From Polynucleobacter meluiroseus (lineage in GTDB: Bacteria; Pseudomonadota; Gammaproteobacteria; Burkholderiales; Burkholderiaceae), in contig CAMCVH010000001.1 of the NCBI GenBank assembly GCA_945881875.1, positions 248,001 to 312,000 of the forward strand: a stretch of DNA of 64,000 nt, written 5' to 3'. The notes beneath the pieces were generated by a model, which was given only the letters and a program-made list of their open reading frames with translations, was not told where the DNA came from and did not search any database. Each line of letters begins with the position of its first letter. The first letter of the stretch is position 1. A program made the translations under genes and the position numbers. Positions 1 through 15,784 of the stretch are shown here, one piece after another.

Positions 1-728
<728 letters not shown>

Positions 729-744
729 CTATTAAGAATGAGTC

Positions 745-1578
745 TTAATCGCGTAACAAATCATTGATAGCAGTTTTTGCTCTGGTTTGAGCATCCACTT
801 TTTTAACAATGATGGCTGCATAAAGACTGTATTTACCGCAAGCTGAAGGTAGTGATCCAGGAACCACTACTGAACCTGCGGGAACACGACCGTAATGAAC
901 TTCACCTGTTTCGCGATCGTAAATCTTGGTACTCTGACCAATGTAAACGCCCATGGATAAAACGGCGTTTTCTTCAATAACAACACCCTCAACAACTTCA
1001 GAGCGAGCACCAATGAAGCAGTTATCTTCAATAATCACTGGCCCGGCTTGAACAGGTTCTAAAACACCGCCGATACCAACACCGCCTGACAAGTGAACGT
1101 TTTTACCGATTTGTGCACATGAGCCAACAGTTGCCCAAGTATCAACCATGGAGCCTTCGTCAACATAAGCACCAATATTCACATAAGAGGGCATTAAAAC
1201 GACGTTTTTACCGATAAATGATCCACGACGGGCTGTTGCAGGAGGAACTACACGAAAACCACCCTTAGCAAAATCGGATGCTGTGTAATCGGCAAATTTG
1301 GTTGGAACCTTATCGTAGAACTGAGGGAAGCCGCCTTGACCGTTAGCTGACATGACTCGGTTGTCCTCCAAGCGGAAAGAAATTAAAACTGCTTTCTTAA
1401 CCCATTGATTTACATGCCATTTTCCTACAGACTCGCGCTCAGCAACCCTGATAGAGCCATCATTAAGGCCAGCTAAAACAGTGGAAACTGCCTCGCGAAC
1501 ATCAGCTGGAGCGGCTGATGGAGATAGGTTGGCACGATCTTCCCAAGCTTGGTCGATAACGTTTTGTAGTGATGCCAT
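745..1578 (-). CDS. dapD: 2,3,4,5-tetrahydropyridine-2,6-dicarboxylate N-succinyltransferase
   Basis: ORF with left-handed beta-helix hexapeptide repeats and DapD-like sequence; internal start [13 protein letters not shown] preferred over the upstream Met. Confidence 0.93.
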   Translation of the reverse strand: MASLQNVIDQAWEDRANLSPSAAPADVREAVSTVLAGLNDGSIRVAERESVGKWHVNQWVKKAVLISFRLEDNRVMSANGQGGFPQFYDKVPTKFADYTASDFAKGGFRVVPPATARRGSFIGKNVVLMPSYVNIGAYVDEGSMVDTWATVGSCAQIGKNVHLSGGVGIGGVLEPVQAGPVIIEDNCFIGARSEVVEGVVIEENAVLSMGVYIGQSTKIYDRETGEVHYGRVPAGSVVVPGSLPSACGKYSLYAAIIVKKVDAQTRAKTAINDLLRD

Positions 1579-1700
1579 AAATCTTTTTTCCTTTAAAAAT
1601 AACAACTATTAAGGTTTGATTATATCGGTGAGGGCTGAGAAGTGCTCCATATCACTCTGCCCTTGGTATCATCTATAAATTCCATTAAAAGAAGTTAGCC

Positions 1701-4700
1701 GTGCGACTTAAATCAATCAAACTTTCGGGCTTTAAATCCTTTGTAGACCCTACTCATTTTGAGCTTCCGGGCCAATTAATCGGTGTTGTAGGTCCCAATG
1801 GTTGCGGTAAATCCAACATCATTGACGCGGTACGATGGGTTTTAGGCGAATCAAGAGCCAGTGAATTGCGTGGGGAGTCCATGCAGGACGTTATTTTTAA
1901 TGGCTCTGGACTAAGAAAACCTGCGGGTCGATCTAGTGTTGAATTGATTTTTGATAACACAGACGGTCGTGCATCTGGTCAATGGAGCACGTTTGCTGAA
2001 CTCTCTGTCAAACGTACCTTAACGCGTGATGGCTCTTCGAGCTACTTTATAAATAATCAAGTTGTTCGCCGTAAAGATATTCATGACATGTTCATGGGTA
2101 CGGGTTTAGGTCCAAGAGCCTACGCCATCATTGGTCAAGGCATGATTTCAAGAATCATTGAAGCTAAACCAGAAGAGTTACGAATCTTTTTGGAGGAGGC
2201 TGCCGGTGTTTCTAAGTATAAAGAGCGTCGTAAAGAAACTGAATCTCGTCTAGAAGATACTCGTGAGAACTTAACACGTGTTGAAGACATTCTGCGCGAA
2301 TTAAATCAAAATTTAACTAAGCTTGAGGGTCAAGCCGAAGTTGCAGAAAAGTACATACTATTGAATACCCAGATGACTGAGCAACAACAGTTGTTGTGGT
2401 TGGTCAGGCAAACCGATGCTGGTAAAGAGCAAGAGCGCCATACCAATGCCATTCGTGATGCACAAGTTCAGCTTGAAGAGCAAACAGCAAAATTACGGCA
2501 CGCAGAAGCTGAGTTAGAAGAGCTTAGATCTTCTCATTACGCTGCACAAGATTTAGTTTCAACTGCTCAAGGTGAGCTGTACAAAGTTAATGCTGAAGTA
2601 GGTATTCTAGAAAATGAGATTCGTTATGTACAAGAATCACGCGCCCGCTTGCAGCAACAAATTTCTGATCTGCAAGCCCAGTTATCTCGTTGGTCTTCTC
2701 AAGAGTTATCAGCTGCTGATGCTTTAAGACAAACAACTATTGATCTTGAGGCAGCCAGTGAGAATGAAGAGCGCTACTTAGAGGTTTTGCATGATGTTCA
2801 AGAAAAAATACCAGCGCATGAGGTCACTTTTTTAGAAGCTCAAAAAGCTCTTGATATAGCAAGGCAGGCTGTTTCTTCAACGGATCAGCGTTTAGCGAGC
2901 TTAGCAGAGCGTGTTTTAGCAGCTGGTCGCCAATTAGATCAAATGCACCAAAGACAAGAGCGCTTGAAAGCTGACTTGGCAACTTTAGTTCGTCCTGATG
3001 CTGAGGCTTTGAGTCTTGCTACTGATCGCCAAACAATGGCTCAGCGTAAGGCAGATGAAGCTCAACAAATATCTCAAGATGCTCAATCTAAAGTTCCAGA
3101 AACTGATGCGTCTAGAGCTAGCGCACAACAAACTTTACAAGAGTCCTCTGCGGCTTTTAACCAAACACAAGCAAAGCTAAGCGCTTTACAGGCGCTTCAA
3201 GAAAAAGTTCAATCTCAAACCAAGGTTGGTCCTTGGCTTGAGAAAAAAGGGCTGAATAAAAAACAGCGCTTATGGCAAGACATACAAGTAGAGAAAGGCT
3301 GGGAAACCGCTCTTGAATCTGTTCTGCGTGAGCGTGTTACAGCATTACAAGCTACAGATCTGGTTGAAGCTATTCGCTTGGCTCAAGATGCACCGCCATC
3401 CCGTTTGGCTTTTTATTCTGGTCAATCAGTCCTCAATTCTGATGCTGGTGTAACTGGGTTAACCAGCTTGATGAGCCGTGTACAAATAAAAGATAGCAAC
3501 ATCAAGACCGTTGTCCAAGAGTGGTTAGGTCATGTTTTTATCGCTGATAACCTAGATGATGCAATGCGCCGCAGAGATCAGTTGCCACAAGGTGGTGTAT
3601 TAGTTGTCAAGGACGGTCACATTGTTAGTCGTGTTAGCTTGCAGTTATATGCAGAAGATTCTGAGCAAGCTGGACTCCTAGCTCGCGCTCAAGAGATTGA
3701 TAACTTAGATCTGCAGCTCAAAGCTCAACAGTTAATTTTGGATGAGGCACAAAGTTCAGCATCGCATACACAATATGCTTATCAACAAGCTCAGCAATTA
3801 GCGCAATCAGCTAGACAAACAGCAGAGCAGGCTGTGCGTGAAGCTCATAACTTAGAAGTTGGGCGTTTGCAATTGGCTCAAGCTGATGAGAAATACAGGA
3901 CACGTGCAGATCAAATTACGCATGAGTTGACTGAGTTAACTCAGCAATTAGATGAAATTCAATCTATTCGTGACGAGGGTCAAGGTCAGTTAAACCAAGC
4001 GCAAGATGAAAAAGGTATTCATAGTGATAGCTTAGCTAATGCCCAAGACACCTATCAAGCTGCCCAACATGCACTTGAGCAGGCTCGTGAATCCCTAAGA
4101 TTAGCAGAGCGTGAAGCTAATGAAGCGTCTTACACCTTAAGAACTCTTACTCAACGCATCAGTGATTTAACGCGTGATCAGCAATCTGCGCAGCAACAAG
4201 TTTCAGATATTCAGGTTAGTTTGAGTAATTCTCAAGAAGAGTTAAGCACTTTGTCAGATGAAATTGCTCAAGAATCTCTACAAGGCTTATTGATTCAAAG
4301 AAGTGCGAAAGAAGCGGCTCTAGCTAATGCCAGAACTGAAATGGATGCCATTTCACATCGTCTTCGTGAAGGTGATGAAGTGCGATTAACTCTTGAGCGT
4401 AGTTTGCAACCTCTGCGTGACAGAGCTATGGAGCTTCAACTTAAAGAGCAGGCAGCTCGTCTAAATGTCGAGCAATTTGCAACGATGCTGATGGATGCAG
4501 ATGCGAATATCGAAGAATTGAAAGCACGCTTATCACCTGATATGAAAGTCAGTGGTTTGCAAGCTGAAGTGAATAAGCTTAATTCTGAAATTCAAAATCT
4601 TGGCCCAGTTAATATGGCTGCTTTGGAGGAATTATCTAGTGCACAAGAGCGTAAGTCATTCTTAGATGCACAATCTGCTGACTTAAATGAAGCGATCAAC

Positions 4701-5216
4701 ACTTTAACAGCAGCCATTCAGCAAATTGATGGTGAGACAAGACAGTTATTACAAGGCACATTTGATCAAGTCAATGAACACTTCGCTAAGTTATTCCCGG
4801 ACTTATTCGGTGGTGGTAATGCTAAATTAGTGATGACTGGTGAAGAAATTCTTGATTCAGGTGTTCAAGTGATGGCTCAACCGCCAGGTAAAAAGAATTC
4901 AACCATCCACTTGCTATCAGGCGGTGAAAAAGCTTTAACAGCGATTGCATTGGTATTCTCATTATTCCAACTCAATCCGGCTCCCTTCTGTTTGCTTGAT
5001 GAGGTCGATGCAGCTTTGGATGATGCCAACACAGGTCGTTATGCTGATATGGTTTCTCGCATGGCAAAAAATACACAATTTGTATTTATCTCTCATAATA
5101 AGATCACCATGGAAATTGCTCATCAATTGATCGGTGTCACGATGCAAGAGCAGGGTGTCTCAAGAATCGTTGCTGTTGACTTAGAGGCTGCAGCCAATTT
5201 GGTGGAGGCTGCTTAA
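1701..5216 (+). CDS. smc: chromosome segregation protein SMC
   Basis: 1171 aa; Walker A GPNGCGKSNIIDAVRWVLGE, coiled coils, hinge, C-terminal LSGGEKALTAIALVFS...LLDEVDAALDD. Confidence 0.97.
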   Translation: MRLKSIKLSGFKSFVDPTHFELPGQLIGVVGPNGCGKSNIIDAVRWVLGESRASELRGESMQDVIFNGSGLRKPAGRSSVELIFDNTDGRASGQWSTFAELSVKRTLTRDGSSSYFINNQVVRRKDIHDMFMGTGLGPRAYAIIGQGMISRIIEAKPEELRIFLEEAAGVSKYKERRKETESRLEDTRENLTRVEDILRELNQNLTKLEGQAEVAEKYILLNTQMTEQQQLLWLVRQTDAGKEQERHTNAIRDAQVQLEEQTAKLRHAEAELEELRSSHYAAQDLVSTAQGELYKVNAEVGILENEIRYVQESRARLQQQISDLQAQLSRWSSQELSAADALRQTTIDLEAASENEERYLEVLHDVQEKIPAHEVTFLEAQKALDIARQAVSSTDQRLASLAERVLAAGRQLDQMHQRQERLKADLATLVRPDAEALSLATDRQTMAQRKADEAQQISQDAQSKVPETDASRASAQQTLQESSAAFNQTQAKLSALQALQEKVQSQTKVGPWLEKKGLNKKQRLWQDIQVEKGWETALESVLRERVTALQATDLVEAIRLAQDAPPSRLAFYSGQSVLNSDAGVTGLTSLMSRVQIKDSNIKTVVQEWLGHVFIADNLDDAMRRRDQLPQGGVLVVKDGHIVSRVSLQLYAEDSEQAGLLARAQEIDNLDLQLKAQQLILDEAQSSASHTQYAYQQAQQLAQSARQTAEQAVREAHNLEVGRLQLAQADEKYRTRADQITHELTELTQQLDEIQSIRDEGQGQLNQAQDEKGIHSDSLANAQDTYQAAQHALEQARESLRLAEREANEASYTLRTLTQRISDLTRDQQSAQQQVSDIQVSLSNSQEELSTLSDEIAQESLQGLLIQRSAKEAALANARTEMDAISHRLREGDEVRLTLERSLQPLRDRAMELQLKEQAARLNVEQFATMLMDADANIEELKARLSPDMKVSGLQAEVNKLNSEIQNLGPVNMAALEELSSAQERKSFLDAQSADLNEAINTLTAAIQQIDGETRQLLQGTFDQVNEHFAKLFPDLFGGGNAKLVMTGEEILDSGVQVMAQPPGKKNSTIHLLSGGEKALTAIALVFSLFQLNPAPFCLLDEVDAALDDANTGRYADMVSRMAKNTQFVFISHNKITMEIAHQLIGVTMQEQGVSRIVAVDLEAAANLVEAA

Positions 5217-6307
5217 TGTCTCGATTTGCTGAATTTGCTGCTTCCATTGGTTTGTCAGAGCTTCAGCTATCCCTTGGCTTGATCGGTTTTTCTTTACTGT
5301 TAGTGTTGATGATTTACAACGCTCTACGAATTCGTAAAGCCGAAGTTGAAGAATCTAATGATATTAATGAGCAAAGTGAGTATCGAGATACTCCTCATAG
5401 TTTTGAACAAAACAATGGCGATGTTAGATCTGAACCCACACTTAATATGACATCGTCCTCATCGCCAGCCATTGTCTCTTCGGCTGAAAAAATTGATTCA
5501 TTAATTGATTGTGTTATCGCCTTACGTTTTTCACAAGGCATTAGTGGTCAAGAAATATTAATGGCACTTGAATCTTGGCCTAAAAACATGCCACATATTT
5601 GGTTGTGCGAAGGATTGGTTTTGCAGGAAGCTGATTCACAAGAAATTTGGCAAGCGCCTCAACATGATGGAAGTTACATTGAGTTGCAATTGGCTATTCA
5701 ATTTGCTAATCGTTCAGGCCCTATTGGTGTTGTGGATCTCTCTGATTTTGCTTCAAGAGCTCAAGCTCTAGCAAATACGCTTGATGCAGAAATCGATTTA
5801 CCCCCAATTAATGAAATTTTGGAAGAGGCAAAAGCTATTGATTCTTTTGCCGCCGAAAGTGACATCCAGTTAGGTATTACGATTCAGCCAAAATCAGACC
5901 GTTGGACTTTAGCTGAAATTAAAAGTGCTGTTTCTAAAGCAGGCTTTCAATTATCTAGAGATGGTCGCGAATATAACCGTATTGTTAGCGGCTTAAATAT
6001 CTATAAGTTGATCACTGAACAATATAATTTCTTACGTGATGACTTATCTAAGCCTGATATTTCATCAATCATATTATTGTTAGATTTACCAAAAGTCCCA
6101 CAAGAAATCGAACCTTTCAAATTAATGCTCAATGATGCTCATTTATTAGCTGAATCATTGACTGGTCAATTGGTTGATGATGCTGGTCGTCCTTTGGTTG
6201 ATGATGCGGTTATAACGATTCAGGCGCAGCTCGATCAAATTTACCAATCCATGTTGAGGCATGGCATTCCTGCAGGCAGTGCAACTGCAAGCAGACTTTT
6301 TTCTTAA
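5216..6307 (+). CDS. zipA: cell division protein ZipA-like
   Basis: N-terminal TM segment, acidic linker, ZipA_C-like C-terminus; located between smc and ligA. Confidence 0.8.
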   Translation: MSRFAEFAASIGLSELQLSLGLIGFSLLLVLMIYNALRIRKAEVEESNDINEQSEYRDTPHSFEQNNGDVRSEPTLNMTSSSSPAIVSSAEKIDSLIDCVIALRFSQGISGQEILMALESWPKNMPHIWLCEGLVLQEADSQEIWQAPQHDGSYIELQLAIQFANRSGPIGVVDLSDFASRAQALANTLDAEIDLPPINEILEEAKAIDSFAAESDIQLGITIQPKSDRWTLAEIKSAVSKAGFQLSRDGREYNRIVSGLNIYKLITEQYNFLRDDLSKPDISSIILLLDLPKVPQEIEPFKLMLNDAHLLAESLTGQLVDDAGRPLVDDAVITIQAQLDQIYQSMLRHGIPAGSATASRLFS

Positions 6308-6315
6308 AGGTCTGA

Positions 6316-8319
<2,004 letters not shown>

Positions 8320-8323
8320 TAAG

Positions 8324-10888
8324 TTAAATCGCTAAAGCATCAAGCAATTCTGTCTCTAGTTTGATTTGTAGCTTGGGATCGCTATTCAAATGATGAGCCG
8401 TTAGCAAGAACACGTCTTCGATTCTTTCACCTAAGGTATTGACCCTAGCGGTGTGTAATGAGATGTGATGTTCGGCCAGTATTTTGGCGACTGTGTAAAG
8501 TAAACCGGCTCTATCACTTGCTGATATTGATAAAACAAAACGTTGCCCACGCTCATCAGGTCTAAGACTGACTCGAGGCTGAATTGGGAAGCTACGTGAT
8601 TGTCGGGACAATCTTCCTTGATTAGGGGCAGGTAAGGGATTATGTGTTTTCAATAACTCCGTCAAGCCATGCTCTACTAATTGAATGATGTCTCGATAGT
8701 GACCACCTTCGCGCAATAAGTTAGTGCCAGATATTTGGAAAGTATCTAATGCATAGCCGTGTTGTGTTGTATGAATTTTGGCATCCAAAATAGAGAAACC
8801 ATGTTGATCAAAATAAGAACAGATTTTGGCAAATAGATCAGTTTCATCTTTGTTATATACAGCTACCTGTAAGCCTTCACCAATAGGAGAGAGTCTTACT
8901 CTAACAATAGGGTCTTTTGAATCAATGCGACTGTATAAATGTTTAGTGAGCCATGCAATATCACTTGGCTCATGTTTTAAAAAGAAAGAAATATCTAATT
9001 GTTGCCATAAGTTCTCATGAGCAGCAGCTTGGAGACCGAATAAACGTAGTAGTTTCTTGGCCTCATTCTGATGTTGTTCTAGCTCTGAGCTCAGGTCATG
9101 TTCGTCTCCACCAATTACCCTTAAGGTGAGCTTATAGAGATCCTCTAAGAGCTTTCCTTTCCAGGCGTTCCAAACCTTAGGACTAGTCCCTCTGACGTCC
9201 GCAACAGTTAGCAGATATAAAGCAGTGAGACGTTGTTCCGTTTTAACGCGTTTAGCAAATGCTTTAATGACATCAGGATCGCCAATATCTTGTTTTTGTG
9301 CGACTTGGCTCATAGTGAGATGCTCGCTTACCAACCAAACGATTAACTCTGTTTCATCTTTGTCTAGACCATGACTCTTTGCAAAAAGACGCGCATCTTG
9401 TTTGCCTAATTCTGAATGATCACCACCACGGCCTTTAGCAATGTCATGGAAAAGAGCGGCAAGTATCAATAACCAAGGTTTTTCAAAATTGGCAGCTAAT
9501 TGGCTACAAAACGGAAATTCATGAGTATGCTCAACAAGCAAAAACCTTCTCACGTTACGCAAGACCATCAATATGTGTTGATCAACCGTATAGACATGGA
9601 ATAAATCGTGTTGCATCTGCCCAACAATTTTTCTAAACACGGGTAAGTAACGTCCTAGAACGCTGGTTTGATTCATGAGACGAAATGCGTTGGTGACACC
9701 CTCAGGCTGTTTAACAATCTCCATAAAACAAGCTTTATTTTGAGGATCTTTTCGCCATTGAGCATTCATCAAATTTCTGGCGTTATAAAGACCTCGCAGA
9801 ATTTGGGCTGAAAAGCCTTTGACCCCTGGAGTTTTTGTAAAGAGTAAAAAAGCTTTAAGGATCTGATCGGGATGCTTTTCGAATAATAGGGGATCAACAA
9901 TATCTAGGACATCTTGCTTCTCAACAAAGTGCTCTGATACGGGTCTAGTACCACTGGACTCCTTAGGGAAAAGAATGGCCTCAATGTTTTGCAGAAGGAT
10001 TTCATTGAGTTGCGTCACTGCTTTAGCGGCCCAATAGTAACGACGCATGATTTTTTCACTAGCACGATGACCATCATCAGACTCAAGTCCAAATGATTCA
10101 GCTAATTGAGTTTGTAAATCAAATACCAAAACATCTTGCCGACGTTTTGCAATTAAATGTAATTGCGTTCTTAAAGTTTGTAAGAATTTAAGATTACGAT
10201 TAATTTCAAGAGACTCACGTTTAGTGAGTAATCCCTTTTTCTGTAAATCAGCGAAGCTATGACCTAACTTGGCCGCCTTAGTCATCCAAAGGATGACTTG
10301 AAGATCTCTCAATCCTCCAGGACTCTCTTTACAGTTAGGTTCTAAAGAATAGGGCGTGTCATTATATTTATGATGTCTTTGGCGAAGTTCTAGTAGCTTT
10401 GCTTGGTAAAAAGCTTTTGCATCCATCGCTGCATCAAACTGCACCAAGAAATCGCGATAGACTTTTTTATTTCCACCAATCCATCGAGATTCAAGTAAAG
10501 AGGTTCGAACTGTAATATCTGCTGCAGCTTCACTTAAGCATTCATCAGTGCTTCTAACAGCTGAACCGATCTCTATGCCAAGGTCCCAGCATCGTGTAAT
10601 AAAACTCTCAATCTTAGGATTGATGATCAGGAGTTCAGACTCTGTGAGCTTATTAGATAGCAGTACCAGAATATCAACATCTGAATAAGGGAAGAGTTCT
10701 ACGCGTCCAAATCCTCCCACGCCAATGAGAGATGCTTGATTGCTTAAATCACTTTCATGCCAAGCAATTAAAAGTTGTTGATCAGTCAGCTCGCAACTTG
10801 ATTTTGTCAGCTTGGTGACATTGAGGTCACTTTTAAACTGAGTAAATAGGGCTTCCCTTTGCATTTTTAATTGGGCAAGGGTATCCAT
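8324..10888 (-). CDS. glnD: bifunctional uridylyltransferase/uridylyl-removing enzyme GlnD
   Basis: 854 aa; nucleotidyltransferase [21 protein letters not shown] domain [17 protein letters not shown]-terminal ACT domains. Confidence 0.96.
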   Translation of the reverse strand: MDTLAQLKMQREALFTQFKSDLNVTKLTKSSCELTDQQLLIAWHESDLSNQASLIGVGGFGRVELFPYSDVDILVLLSNKLTESELLIINPKIESFITRCWDLGIEIGSAVRSTDECLSEAAADITVRTSLLESRWIGGNKKVYRDFLVQFDAAMDAKAFYQAKLLELRQRHHKYNDTPYSLEPNCKESPGGLRDLQVILWMTKAAKLGHSFADLQKKGLLTKRESLEINRNLKFLQTLRTQLHLIAKRRQDVLVFDLQTQLAESFGLESDDGHRASEKIMRRYYWAAKAVTQLNEILLQNIEAILFPKESSGTRPVSEHFVEKQDVLDIVDPLLFEKHPDQILKAFLLFTKTPGVKGFSAQILRGLYNARNLMNAQWRKDPQNKACFMEIVKQPEGVTNAFRLMNQTSVLGRYLPVFRKIVGQMQHDLFHVYTVDQHILMVLRNVRRFLLVEHTHEFPFCSQLAANFEKPWLLILAALFHDIAKGRGGDHSELGKQDARLFAKSHGLDKDETELIVWLVSEHLTMSQVAQKQDIGDPDVIKAFAKRVKTEQRLTALYLLTVADVRGTSPKVWNAWKGKLLEDLYKLTLRVIGGDEHDLSSELEQHQNEAKKLLRLFGLQAAAHENLWQQLDISFFLKHEPSDIAWLTKHLYSRIDSKDPIVRVRLSPIGEGLQVAVYNKDETDLFAKICSYFDQHGFSILDAKIHTTQHGYALDTFQISGTNLLREGGHYRDIIQLVEHGLTELLKTHNPLPAPNQGRLSRQSRSFPIQPRVSLRPDERGQRFVLSISASDRAGLLYTVAKILAEHHISLHTARVNTLGERIEDVFLLTAHHLNSDPKLQIKLETELLDALAI

Positions 10889-10896
10889 AAGTAGTC

Positions 10897-11745
10897 TTAT
10901 GGTCTAAATTTCAGTCCAGCAACACAGTCAGGCGGTGGCGGGCTACCTGCTGAATAAGTTAGCACCTCAACTCCGGTCGCCGTTACTAAGCAAGTATGTT
11001 CCCACTGAGCGGATAAGCTGCGATCTTTAGTTTTTACTGTCCACTGATCAGGCATGGTTCTAATGTCTCTTTTACCTGCATTGATCATTGGTTCGATGGT
11101 GAAGGTCATGCCTTCATGAATCTTTTGACCCGTGCCAGGTTTACCGTAATGAACAATTTGAGGATCGTCATGGAAAATTTGACCAATGCCATGACCGCAG
11201 TATTCTCTAACTACTGAGTACCCAGCATTTTCTGCATGTGTTTGGATGGCGTGACCGATGTCACCCAAAGTACAGTTGGGTTTAACTTGAGCAATACCTA
11301 GCCACATACATTCATAGGTCACTTGAGTTAAGCGCTTGGTCAAAATAGAGGGTTCACCAATCAAGAACATCCGACTGGTATCGCCAAAGAAGCCTGTTGG
11401 GGTAATCACCGTAATGTCTAAATTCACGCTATCACCATCTTTTAGGATTCTATCCCCAGGGATACCATGACAGATGACATCATTGACAGAGGTGCAGATC
11501 GCCTTCGGATACGGCGGGTAGCCAGGCGGCTGGTAATTAAGGGGGGCTGGGATGGTATTTTGAACATTCACCATATATTCATGGCAAATACGGTCGATTT
11601 CACCTGTACTTACCCCAGCTTTAACAAAAGGGCTTACGTGGTCGATCACCTCGCTGGCTAAACGGCCAGCTTCGCGCATTCCGGCGATGAATTCTTGAGT
11701 GCTTGGTTTTTTAGTTTCAGTCAACATAACTTGATTATCCAGCAT
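10897..11745 (-). CDS. map: type I methionine aminopeptidase
   Basis: ORF with [32 protein letters not shown] motifs; divergent from rpsB. Confidence 0.95.
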   Translation of the reverse strand: MLDNQVMLTETKKPSTQEFIAGMREAGRLASEVIDHVSPFVKAGVSTGEIDRICHEYMVNVQNTIPAPLNYQPPGYPPYPKAICTSVNDVICHGIPGDRILKDGDSVNLDITVITPTGFFGDTSRMFLIGEPSILTKRLTQVTYECMWLGIAQVKPNCTLGDIGHAIQTHAENAGYSVVREYCGHGIGQIFHDDPQIVHYGKPGTGQKIHEGMTFTIEPMINAGKRDIRTMPDQWTVKTKDRSLSAQWEHTCLVTATGVEVLTYSAGSPPPPDCVAGLKFRP

Positions 11746-11901
11746 AAACTCAATGTTTTCATGGCTTTGTTCCTAATCTTGGGTTAGAATATAGCTACTC
11801 ATTCAGAGTTTCTGGATCAGAATAGCGAGCCAAGCCGTCCAGGGTGGCACTTTTTAGTGCAGTCAGGACTTGGTTCTAGACCTAACCCTCAGGAGATTTA
11901 C

Positions 11902-12651
11902 ATGTCAGTAACTATGCGTCAAATGATAGAAGCCGGGTGCCACTTTGGCCACCAAACGCGCTTCTGGTCACCAAAGATGGCCCCTTATATTTTCGGTCAT
12001 CGCAACAAAATTCATATTATTAACCTCGAAAAAACGCTTCCAATGTATTTGGATGCGCTTAAATTTGTTCGTCAAATCGCGGCAAACCGCGGAACAATTA
12101 TGTTCGTAGGTACAAAACGCCAGTCTAAAGAGATCATTGCTGAAGAAGCGACTCGTGCTGGAATGCCTTATGTTGATGCACGCTGGTTGGGCGGTACATT
12201 GACTAACTTTAAAACAGTTAAAGGTTCTATCAAGCGCCTTAAAGATATGACAGCTGCTCGTGAAAACGGCGACTGGGAGCGTTTATCAAAGAAAGAGGCT
12301 TTGACTACTAGCCGTGATATTGAAAAGCTAGAAAAATCATTAGGCGGTATTCAAGATATGACTGGTTCTCCTGATGCGATTTTTATCGTTGACGTTGGTT
12401 ACCACAAGATTGCTATTACTGAAGCTAAGAAATTAGGTATTCCAGTGATTGCTGTTGTTGATACAAACCACTCACCTGAAGGTGTTGATTACATCATTCC
12501 GGGTAACGATGACTCAAGCAAAGCTGTTGCACTTTACGTGCGCGGTATGGCTGATGCGATCCTCGAAGGTAAAGCAACTGCTGTTCAGCAGGTATTAGAA
12601 GCTGTTAAAGGTGATGCTGAAGAGTTCGTTGAAGAAGGAAAGGGCGAGTAA
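11902..12651 (+). CDS. rpsB: 30S ribosomal protein S2
   Basis: [32 protein letters not shown]; start at the internal Met after AGGAG. Confidence 0.97.
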   Translation: MSVTMRQMIEAGCHFGHQTRFWSPKMAPYIFGHRNKIHIINLEKTLPMYLDALKFVRQIAANRGTIMFVGTKRQSKEIIAEEATRAGMPYVDARWLGGTLTNFKTVKGSIKRLKDMTAARENGDWERLSKKEALTTSRDIEKLEKSLGGIQDMTGSPDAIFIVDVGYHKIAITEAKKLGIPVIAVVDTNHSPEGVDYIIPGNDDSSKAVALYVRGMADAILEGKATAVQQVLEAVKGDAEEFVEEGKGE

Positions 12652-13532
12652 TGGCTGCTGTAACTGCTGCAATGGTTGGCGAATTACGCGCCAAAACTGA
12701 TGCTCCAATGATGGAGTGTAAAAAAGCTCTCACTGAAGCCGATGGCGATATGGCCAAAGCGGAAGAAATTTTGCGTGTTAAGTTGGGAAGTAAAGCTGGT
12801 AAAGCAGCTTCTCGTGTCACTGCTGAAGGTGTGATCACTGCTTTCATTAACGGTACAACGGGTGCTTTACTTGAAATCAACTGTGAAACTGACTTTGTTT
12901 CAAAGAATGATGACTTCCTAGCTCTCAGTAATGCGTGTGCCAAGTTAGTTGCTGAGAACAATCCTGCTGACGTTGTTGCTTTATCTGCTTTGCCATACGC
13001 TGGCAAGACAGTTGAAGAGCTTCGTGCAGAGTTGATTGGCCGAATTGGTGAAAACATGTCTTTGCGTCGTTTTACGCGTTTTGCGGGTGATAGTAAATTG
13101 GTTTCATACTTGCACGGCACTCGTATCGGCGTCATGGTTGAGTACACCGGTGATGAAATGGCTGCTAAAGATGTAGCAATGCACATTGCCGCAATGAAGC
13201 CAGTTGCTTTATCTGCTGCAGATGTTCCTGCTGACAAGATTGCCACTGAAAAGAGTGTTGCTGAGCTTAAGGCTGCTGAATCTGGCAAGCCACCTGAGAT
13301 CGTTGCAAAAATGGTTGAAGGTTCAATCCAGAAATACTTAAAAGAAGTTTCTTTGTTAAATCAAACTTTCGTTAAAAATGACAAGCAGACTGTAGAGCAA
13401 ATGTTGAAAGAAAAAAATACAACAATTAAGAGCTTTACGATGTATGTTGTTGGTGAAGGTATTGAGAAGCGTCAAGATGACTTCGCAGCTGAAGTAGCTG
13501 CACAAGTAGCTGCTGCAAAAGCCACGGCCTAA
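12651..13532 (+). CDS. tsf: elongation factor Ts
   Basis: [22 protein letters not shown]...; overlaps the rpsB stop (TAATG). Confidence 0.97.
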   Translation: MAAVTAAMVGELRAKTDAPMMECKKALTEADGDMAKAEEILRVKLGSKAGKAASRVTAEGVITAFINGTTGALLEINCETDFVSKNDDFLALSNACAKLVAENNPADVVALSALPYAGKTVEELRAELIGRIGENMSLRRFTRFAGDSKLVSYLHGTRIGVMVEYTGDEMAAKDVAMHIAAMKPVALSAADVPADKIATEKSVAELKAAESGKPPEIVAKMVEGSIQKYLKEVSLLNQTFVKNDKQTVEQMLKEKNTTIKSFTMYVVGEGIEKRQDDFAAEVAAQVAAAKATA

Positions 13533-13551
13533 GTAGTACATGTAGTTCGAC

Positions 13552-13592
13552 AAGGGCACGGGGTTAAAACCTTCGTGCCCTTTATATTTTTT
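13552..13592 (+). terminator. putative Rho-independent terminator after tsf
   Basis: AAGGGCACG ... CGTGCCCTT stem followed by TATATTTTTT. Confidence 0.75.
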
Positions 13593-13628
13593 GAACTTAA
13601 GATTCATCGCTATTGAGAGATAAATAAG

Positions 13629-14339
13629 ATGCCAGCATATCAACGAGTGTTATTAAAACTATCAGGTGAAGCCTTAATGGGTGATGACTCTTATGGCATT
13701 AACCCAACAACCATTGATACCATGGTGAAGGATATTGCTGAAGTCGTTGCTAGTGGCGTTCAGCTTGCTATCGTGATTGGTGGCGGTAATATTTTTAGAG
13801 GTGTTGCTGGTGGTGCTGCTGGTATGGATCGTGCTACAGCAGATTACATGGGTATGTTGGCTACGATGATGAATGCTTTAGCGTTACAGGATGCCTTACG
13901 TCAAAAGAATGTTGAAGCAAGGGTTCAATCAGCCTTGCGGATGGATCAAGTCGTGGAGCCTTACATTCGTCCTAAAGCTATTCGTCATATGGAAGAGGGT
14001 AAGGTAGTAATTTTCGCTGCCGGTACTGGAAACCCATTTTTTACAACCGACACAGCTGCAGCTCTTCGTGGGGCAGAAATGGGCGTTGAAATTGTTCTAA
14101 AGGCCACTAAGGTTGATGGTATTTACACCAGCGATCCAAAGAAAGATCCAAGTGCTACAAGATATGAAACCATTACTTTTGATGAGGCGATCATCAAAAA
14201 TTTACAGGTCATGGATGCAACTGCTTTTGCACTATGCCGCGATAGAAAGTTACCAATCAAGGTATTTTCTATTTTGAAGCAAGGTGCGCTGAAACGCGTT
14301 GTGATGGGTGAAGGTGAAGGTACTTTGGTACATGTTTAA
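13629..14339 (+). CDS. pyrH: UMP kinase
   Basis: [19 protein letters not shown]...GGGNIFRG. Confidence 0.96.
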   Translation: MPAYQRVLLKLSGEALMGDDSYGINPTTIDTMVKDIAEVVASGVQLAIVIGGGNIFRGVAGGAAGMDRATADYMGMLATMMNALALQDALRQKNVEARVQSALRMDQVVEPYIRPKAIRHMEEGKVVIFAAGTGNPFFTTDTAAALRGAEMGVEIVLKATKVDGIYTSDPKKDPSATRYETITFDEAIIKNLQVMDATAFALCRDRKLPIKVFSILKQGALKRVVMGEGEGTLVHV

Positions 14340-14359
14340 GAAATGAAAGGGGAAAGATC

Positions 14360-14920
14360 ATGCCTGCAATGGAGATCAAAAAAAATACAGAACAAAAAAT
14401 GACAAAATCAATTGAGTCATTAAAGGCTAATTTGCAAAAAATTAGAACGGGTCGTGCGCATCCGGGCATCTTGGAACAAATTTACGTAGATTACTACGGT
14501 AATCCAACCCCTTTGGCTCAAGTAGCTAATCTAGGTTTAGCTGATGCAAGAACATTAACTGTTCAGCCTTATGAAAAGACAATGATGGGGGCAGTTGAAA
14601 AAGCAATTCGTGAGTCTGATTTGGGTTTGAACCCAGCAACTCAAGGAACAATTATTCGCGTACCAATGCCGGCATTGACTGAAGAGCGTCGAAGAGAATT
14701 AACAAAAGTAGTAAAGGGTGAAGGTGAAGATGCAAAGATTGCAGTTCGTAATTTGCGCCGTGATGCTAACGAAGCATTAAAAAAATTAGCAAAAGACAAA
14801 GATATCTCTGAAGACGAAGAGCGTCGTTCTCAAGATGATGTACAAAAAATGACTGATCGTTTTGTCACAGAAATCGATAAGATTGTTGTCGATAAAGAGA
14901 AAGAGATTATGACTGTTTAG
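14360..14920 (+). CDS. frr: ribosome recycling factor
   Basis: 186 aa; [26 protein letters not shown]. Confidence 0.96.
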   Translation: MPAMEIKKNTEQKMTKSIESLKANLQKIRTGRAHPGILEQIYVDYYGNPTPLAQVANLGLADARTLTVQPYEKTMMGAVEKAIRESDLGLNPATQGTIIRVPMPALTEERRRELTKVVKGEGEDAKIAVRNLRRDANEALKKLAKDKDISEDEERRSQDDVQKMTDRFVTEIDKIVVDKEKEIMTV

Positions 14921-14944
14921 GCTTTAAACCTTGATAGTTCATTT

Positions 14945-15778
14945 ATGACACAGTCACCTCAACCCAAGGAACCAAAGCAAGTCAAGCACACCAGCTCCAC
15001 GCAGGATGTGCCTGAGGTTGCTGGTATCCCAAAACATATTGTCATCATCATGGATGGTAACGGTCGTTGGGCTACTAAACGTTTCTTGCCAAGAGTTGCT
15101 GGTCACTCGCAAGGTTTAGATGCGGTCAGAGATATCGTTAAGGCTTGTGGTGACCTAGAGGTTGAGTACCTCACTTTATTTGCATTTAGTTCGGAAAATT
15201 GGCGCAGACCTGCAGAAGAGGTAGGTTTTTTGATGAAGTTATTTTTGAATTCATTGGAAAAAGAAATTTCACGTTTACATCGTAATAATGTTTGTTTACG
15301 TTTGGTTGGTGATCTCAGTCGCTTTGACCCCGCCATTCAAGAAAGAGTAAAAATAGCGGTTGAACAAACTTCCAATAACACTGGTTTGAACTTAACGATT
15401 GCGGCCAACTATGGTGGTCGTTGGGATGTTATACAGGGCATTCAATCGTGCTTGAAACAACATCCTGGTCTTAACCCAGATGATCTCACTGCGGAGTTAT
15501 TGACTCCTCATTTATCAATGTCTTATGCACCAGAGCCTGACTTATTTATACGTACAGGTGGTGAGCAACGAATTAGTAACTTCTTGTTATGGCAATTGGC
15601 TTACACAGAACTCTACTTTACGGATGTTCTTTGGCCAGATTTTGATACAAAAGAATTAGCGAAGTCTTTTGCTTGGTACCGAGATCGTGAAAGACGCTTT
15701 GGAAGAACTAGTGCGCAAGTTTCTTCTGCCGACAGTGGCAGTGAAACATCCGACAACTCTCACAAGATGAATATTTAG
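14945..15778 (+). CDS. uppS: undecaprenyl diphosphate synthase
   Basis: [15 protein letters not shown]...; gene order frr-uppS-cdsA. Confidence 0.95.
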   Translation: MTQSPQPKEPKQVKHTSSTQDVPEVAGIPKHIVIIMDGNGRWATKRFLPRVAGHSQGLDAVRDIVKACGDLEVEYLTLFAFSSENWRRPAEEVGFLMKLFLNSLEKEISRLHRNNVCLRLVGDLSRFDPAIQERVKIAVEQTSNNTGLNLTIAANYGGRWDVIQGIQSCLKQHPGLNPDDLTAELLTPHLSMSYAPEPDLFIRTGGEQRISNFLLWQLAYTELYFTDVLWPDFDTKELAKSFAWYRDRERRFGRTSAQVSSADSGSETSDNSHKMNI

Positions 15779-15784
15779 GGTCAC

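Noticed and set aside
4945-5147. Small ORFs overlapping the smc C-terminus
   Set aside because: Out-of-frame or antisense shadows of smc.
12605-13288. 227 aa minus-strand ORF opposite tsf
   Set aside because: Antisense shadow of a strongly recognisable tsf gene; low-complexity Ala/Ser composition.
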